Shown one piece after another: positions 60,767 through 64,000 of a stretch of 64,000 nucleotides of DNA. Position 1 is the first letter of the stretch, and each line of letters begins with the position of its first letter. Source of the stretch: JASJAR01 sp038530285 (GTDB lineage Bacteria; Pseudomonadota; Alphaproteobacteria; Rhodobacterales; Rhodobacteraceae); contig JBCBCY010000014.1 in assembly GCA_038530285.1 (NCBI GenBank), positions 1 through 64,000 of the forward strand, in the 5' to 3' direction. Position numbers and translations under genes: made by a program. The notes below the pieces were generated by a model. That model saw nothing but the letters and a program-made list of their open reading frames with translations. It was not told the DNA's origin and did no database searches.

Positions 60767-61438
60767 TCAGTACGCGTTGTCGATGTTGAAGGTGTAAAGC
60801 TTGCGGGCCGAACCATAGCGGCGAAATTCCTCAGGCTTGGCGTCGCAGCCGCCGCGTTCCAACAGGTCGCTCAGAAGGGCGAAATGTTCGGCGCGCATGT
60901 CCTTTTCTATGCAATCGGCCCCCAGCGATTTGACTGACCCGCGCACAAACAGGTGCGCCTCGTAAATGCTGTCGCCCAAGGCTTCGCCCGCGTCGCCACA
61001 GACCACCAGATTGCCCGATTGCGCCATGAAGGCCGACATATGACCCACGTTGCCATGCACGATAATGTCGATCCCCTTCATCGAGATCCCGCAGCGGCTG
61101 GACGCATTGCCCTTGATCACCAGCGTGCCGCCATGGCCCGTCGCCCCCGCATATTGCGAAGCGTCGCCTTCGATGGTGATCTGGCCCGACATCATGTTTT
61201 CGGCCACGCCGGGGCCAACGCTGCCCTCGACATGGATGGAGGCTTGCGCGTTCATGCCGCCGCAATAATACCCCGCCGAGCCTGAGACACGCACGTCAAT
61301 CGGCGCATTCAAACCCACCGCAATCGCATGGGCCCCCTTGGGGTTGGTCACGTGCCAGGCGGTCTGATTGTCAGCCGCGCCCTGCAGGGTTGTGTTCAAG
61401 TTCCGCAGCCCCGTGGCTTCAAGATCGATGAGTTGCAT
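60767..61438 (-). CDS. mgsB: GXGXG-domain subunit of the glutamate-synthase-like complex (MgsB / GlxC type)
   Basis: 223 residues, a single right-handed beta-helix GXGXG domain like the C-terminal domain of GltB. Repeated SAGYYCGGMNAQASIHVEGS, ASQYAGATGHGGTLVIKGNA and VGHMSAFMAQSGNLVVCGDA turns are seen. It bridges the amidotransferase and FMN subunits. The start ATG at 61438 sits 4 nt behind the amidotransferase stop. Confidence 0.87.
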   Translation of the reverse strand: MQLIDLEATGLRNLNTTLQGAADNQTAWHVTNPKGAHAIAVGLNAPIDVRVSGSAGYYCGGMNAQASIHVEGSVGPGVAENMMSGQITIEGDASQYAGATGHGGTLVIKGNASSRCGISMKGIDIIVHGNVGHMSAFMAQSGNLVVCGDAGEALGDSIYEAHLFVRGSVKSLGADCIEKDMRAEHFALLSDLLERGGCDAKPEEFRRYGSARKLYTFNIDNAY

Positions 61439-61442
61439 GGGC

Positions 61443-62366
61443 TCAGGCCGCCTTCGCGCTGGGGGCCGGCGTGTGGGACCAGAAATACACCGTCGCGGGT
61501 TCGGGTTCCCAGACGCGCGCGGTCTCAATCCCCGGCAGGCCCACCAGCGCGCGGTATTCGCTGCCAAAGGCCACGTAAGCTTCGGTTTCGGCCAGAACGG
61601 CGGGCTTGCAGGCGATGGGGTCGCGCAACACGCCAAAGCCGTCCTTGGTGCCCACAACGAAGGTGAAAAACCCATCCAGGTCGTCGATCGCGGTTTTCAA
61701 CGCCTCACCCAGGGTCGCGCCCGATTGCATCCGCCAGGTCAAATAGGCCGCGCCGACTTCAGTGTCGTTTTCAGTCTGAATGCGGATGCCTTCGCGCAAC
61801 AGTTTGCGGCGTACCGCGTTGTGGTTCGACAGCGATCCGTTGTGCACCAGGCATTGGTCAGGGCCGGTGTTGAAAGGATGCGCGCCAAGCGTCGTCACAG
61901 CGCTTTCCGTGGCCATCCGCGTGTGGCCGATGCCGTGGCTGCCTGCCATTGCGGTGATGTCAAACTGGTCGGCCACTGTTTGGGGCAGGCCGACCTCCTT
62001 GTAGATCTCGATGCTGTCGCCGTAGCTCATTTCGCGCAAGTCGGGGTGCTCATGGGCCAGGAAGGTGCGCAAATCCGAAAGCTCGGCCCGCGCCACCGAG
62101 ATCACCGCATGGGTAGACCGCTGCGTCACCTCGACCCCGTTGGGCACTTTTGGATTGAGCGCGGCCTCAAGCCCGGCGAAGTCTTCGTCCGGCCGGGGCG
62201 ATTGCACGGTCAGCTTCGCGCGACCCGCCACCTCTCCGCGGTAAATGGCAACGCCAGCGCTATCAGGCCCACGGTCCGTCATCGTGGCCAGCATTTCGCT
62301 CAGAAGCCGCCCAAGCTTTGGTTCAAGTCCAGGGTCCTTCAAAAAAAGCCCGACAATCCCGCACAT
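61443..62366 (-). CDS. mgsA: Class II glutamine amidotransferase subunit (MgsA / GlxB type)
   Basis: 307 residues. The start at 62366 places the nucleophile at Cys2 (MCGIVGLF); a Met two codons upstream would bury it. GHTRMATESAVTTLGAHPFN and CLVHNGSLSNHNAVRRKLL are the glutamine-site motifs of Ntn-type amidotransferases. It hydrolyses glutamine (or gamma-glutamylmethylamide) and channels the amine to the FMN subunit. First gene of the mgsABC-gmaS-xre operon. Confidence 0.87.
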   Translation of the reverse strand: MCGIVGLFLKDPGLEPKLGRLLSEMLATMTDRGPDSAGVAIYRGEVAGRAKLTVQSPRPDEDFAGLEAALNPKVPNGVEVTQRSTHAVISVARAELSDLRTFLAHEHPDLREMSYGDSIEIYKEVGLPQTVADQFDITAMAGSHGIGHTRMATESAVTTLGAHPFNTGPDQCLVHNGSLSNHNAVRRKLLREGIRIQTENDTEVGAAYLTWRMQSGATLGEALKTAIDDLDGFFTFVVGTKDGFGVLRDPIACKPAVLAETEAYVAFGSEYRALVGLPGIETARVWEPEPATVYFWSHTPAPSAKAA

Positions 62367-62775
62367 GCGCATCCCACCTTCACCATGTCGAAGCGGATGT
62401 TATCAGAGATTTTGGCGAACCAAAGCTATAATGAAAAAATTTTCACTTCAGGAAAAAGGCTTCTACGGGCCGTAGGGGCGTTCAATCTGCGCGATGGGCC
62501 GCGAAGGCCGCCGACCTGGTGCATGAGCGGCTTGGACGTCAGCGGAACCGTCAGGCGGACGCGACGTTGCATCGGCCAATCGGCAGGGTCTGGCAATGCG
62601 CTTTGGCGGCTTTGCGATCCAAAACTGACTTCTCGGCCCCTTTGCGGCAGTGAACAGGGCCCAAAACTAACCTGGTTCCCCTCGCAAGTCGGGTCGCACG
62701 GCCATCCACGACGCGTATCATGGTCGCAGTATTCAAGGTGCCCGGTGTCTGGCGAAGACGATCAAAAGAAATGAG
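62367..62775. other. Upstream region of the mgs operon
   Basis: No gene is recognised in these 409 nt. A 14-bp near-palindrome, TGAAAAAATTTTCA (62432-62445), lies 66-79 nt before the mgsA start in an A+T-rich stretch that probably holds the promoter. The rest shows no coding bias. Confidence 0.5.
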
Positions 62776-62865
62776 TGGCGGAGACGAAGGGATTCGAACC
62801 CTCGAGACGGTTTCCCGCCTACTCCCTTAGCAGGGGAGCGCCTTCGACCACTCGGCCACGTCTCC
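62776..62865 (-). tRNA. tRNA-Ser (anticodon GCU)
   Basis: Read on the minus strand, a 7-bp acceptor GGAGACG/CGTCTCC, the D-loop GCCGAGTGG, the anticodon arm CTCCCCTGCTAAGGGAG (anticodon GCT), a long class II variable arm (TAGGCGGGAAACCGTC) and the T-arm GGGTTCGAATCCC make a complete serine tRNA. The 3' CCA is encoded (62776-62778). Confidence 0.95.
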
Positions 62866-62931
62866 GCCGACGGTCCTATCGTTTCGCCCTTGCCTAAGAC
62901 AAGAAGAAAGTGGCCGCGCCCGGCAAAGTCC

Positions 62932-64000
62932 TCACTCGGCGGCGAGCGGGACGACGTCGCCGCTTTGCTCGCCGACAGTCTTTTGTGGTCGGGATTTGCG
63001 CGGGCGGACCAGCGCAAACATCTGCGGTGTGAAGTAAAAGCTCACAACAGTCGACAACAAGACCCCGCCGGCGATCGACATTGCGAATGGCGGCCAGAAC
63101 CCACCGCCGGCCAGGATCAGGGGCAGAAAGCCGCCTGCCGTCGTGAGCGTCGTTGACGTGATGTGGCGCGACGAGCCCATCACCACGTCAGCCATGGCTT
63201 CGGGGTCGCCTTCGGCGGCACCTGGCGCGTTCTGCAAGCCGGTCAGGATGATGATCGCGGCATTGATGGACACGCCGATCGATCCGATCACCCCGATCAC
63301 GGCTGTGATCCCAAACGGATATCCAAAGACCGCCAGCGACAGGATGGACAATCCCGCCGCCAATCCCGCGACGACGAAGGTCACCGCGGTCAGCCGGAAC
63401 GAATTGAACGTCAGGGCCACTGCGCCAATCGACAAGGTCACGATCAGCCCGATAGGCGCCAGCAAGTTGGTGATCACATCATTTCGCGCATCACTGTCAC
63501 CGCCGATTTCCAATCGCACTCCCGGCGGCAGGGCAAAGTCGGACCTATCGAGCGCGTTGCGCGCCTGGGCCAGGACCTCTTCTGGCAGTGCGGTGGGCGA
63601 GGTGAAGGCCTGCACGGTGTTCACCCGTTCGCCATTGCGGCGCACGATGGCCGCGTCCGATGGTTCCAACTTGATCTGGGCGATGGCGTTGAGCGGTACG
63701 GCGTCCCCCCGGGGGGTAATGATCTCCATGGTGGCAATCGCGCCGGTGTCACTGCGCACATCGTGAGGCAGCTGAACCCGCACGGGCAATTCTTCTCCGG
63801 CCTCAATCACGGACCCGCCGATGGCCCCCACAAGGCCCCCCTGCAATTGCCCCGCGACATCGCCCAAGGTCAGCCCCAACAAGCGGGCGGCATCCTCATC
63901 GACCGCAACCGACAGCTTTGGCGCGCCACCTTCGTAGTCCGCCCGAACAGAGGCCACATCATCGAGGCCCAAAAGCACATCGCGAATGGCGTCACCGCTG
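62932..64000 (-). CDS. RND efflux transporter permease, C-terminal part (5' end outside the window)
   Basis: About 356 residues of the C-terminal half of an AcrB/HAE-type inner-membrane pump. A periplasmic porter segment (VDEDAARLLGLTLGDVAGQL) is followed by membrane helices: GLIVTLSIGAVALTFNSFRL, SIGVSINAAIIILTGLQNA and GFLPLILAGGGFWPPFAMSI. The frame is open to the window edge, so the protein starts outside. Its 3' end is 67 nt from the tRNA gene. Substrates are unknown. Confidence 0.9.
   Translation of the reverse strand, partial: SGDAIRDVLLGLDDVASVRADYEGGAPKLSVAVDEDAARLLGLTLGDVAGQLQGGLVGAIGGSVIEAGEELPVRVQLPHDVRSDTGAIATMEIITPRGDAVPLNAIAQIKLEPSDAAIVRRNGERVNTVQAFTSPTALPEEVLAQARNALDRSDFALPPGVRLEIGGDSDARNDVITNLLAPIGLIVTLSIGAVALTFNSFRLTAVTFVVAGLAAGLSILSLAVFGYPFGITAVIGVIGSIGVSINAAIIILTGLQNAPGAAEGDPEAMADVVMGSSRHITSTTLTTAGGFLPLILAGGGFWPPFAMSIAGGVLLSTVVSFYFTPQMFALVRPRKSRPQKTVGEQSGDVVPLAAE

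Noticed and set aside
1..64000. CRISPR arrays, rRNA operons, prophage or intact insertion sequences
   Set aside because: No regularly spaced direct repeats, no rRNA-like sequence and no complete integrase, phage or transposase gene were seen.

Overview
The window looks like a chromosomal segment of a marine-type alphaproteobacterium of the Rhodobacterales (Roseobacter group). This rests on high G+C with G/C-biased third positions, a complete ccoNOQP-ccoGHIS block next to an fnrL/hemN pair, perfect FnrL boxes (TTGAT-N4-ATCAA), abundant ABC and tripartite tricarboxylate transporters, a LuxI/LuxR module and GC-rich extragenic repeats of the kind seen in this order. There is no rRNA, CRISPR array or intact mobile element; the only mobile DNA is a probable IS110-type remnant.

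Layout. 1-1.2 kb: edge of a minus-strand gene and a BhcD-like imine reductase. 1.3-8.6 kb: solute-binding protein of the YejA type, ribokinase plus MDR oxidoreductase, and a TctC-TctB-TctA tricarboxylate transporter. 8.7-11.1 kb: ExbB-ExbD-ExbD-TonB energiser cluster without a receptor. 11.1-22.2 kb: two divergent operons around a GntR repressor. The left one encodes a metallo-lactonase, a HAD-like protein, a class II aldolase and an FGGY kinase; the right one encodes a MalK-type ABC importer, a Tm-1-like ATP-binding protein and a second class II aldolase. Identical TTTTGTATACAAAA palindromes sit in front of both operons, so this reads as one catabolic regulon and is the best candidate for an undescribed pathway.

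22.2-32.7 kb: microaerobic respiration block (ccoS, ccoI, ccoH, ccoG, ccoP, ccoQ, ccoO, ccoN, uspA, fnrL, hemN) with four FnrL boxes and an unusual cruciform-capable sequence between ccoP and ccoG. 32.7-35.7 kb: a boundary-like non-coding stretch with an IS110 remnant, then a quorum-sensing module: a LuxR-type ligand-binding protein lacking the DNA-binding domain, a divergent full LuxR-type regulator and a LuxI synthase whose start region is flanked by two inverted perfect DnaA boxes. 35.7-40.0 kb: ROK repressor and a FrcB-FrcC-FrcA-like sugar ABC transporter. 40.4-45.2 kb: sulfotransferase, a double glycosyltransferase and GalE, probably for surface glycan synthesis.

45.4-57.4 kb: a second catabolic island controlled by a FadR-type GntR regulator, with two CCAAT-N6-ATTGG operators. 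It holds an FAD/Fe-S 2-hydroxyacid dehydrogenase, two fumarylacetoacetase-fold hydrolases, an NMT1/TauA-type ABC importer, a malate/L-lactate-type dehydrogenase, an oxalate-CoA-ligase-like enzyme and a ketopantoate-reductase-like enzyme. 57.4-62.4 kb: a three-subunit glutamate-synthase-like complex with a type III glutamine-synthetase-like enzyme and an XRE-cupin regulator. This resembles the front half of the N-methylglutamate pathway (mgsABC-gmaS) without the dehydrogenase genes. 62.8-64 kb: tRNA-Ser(GCU) and the 3' part of an RND efflux pump gene.
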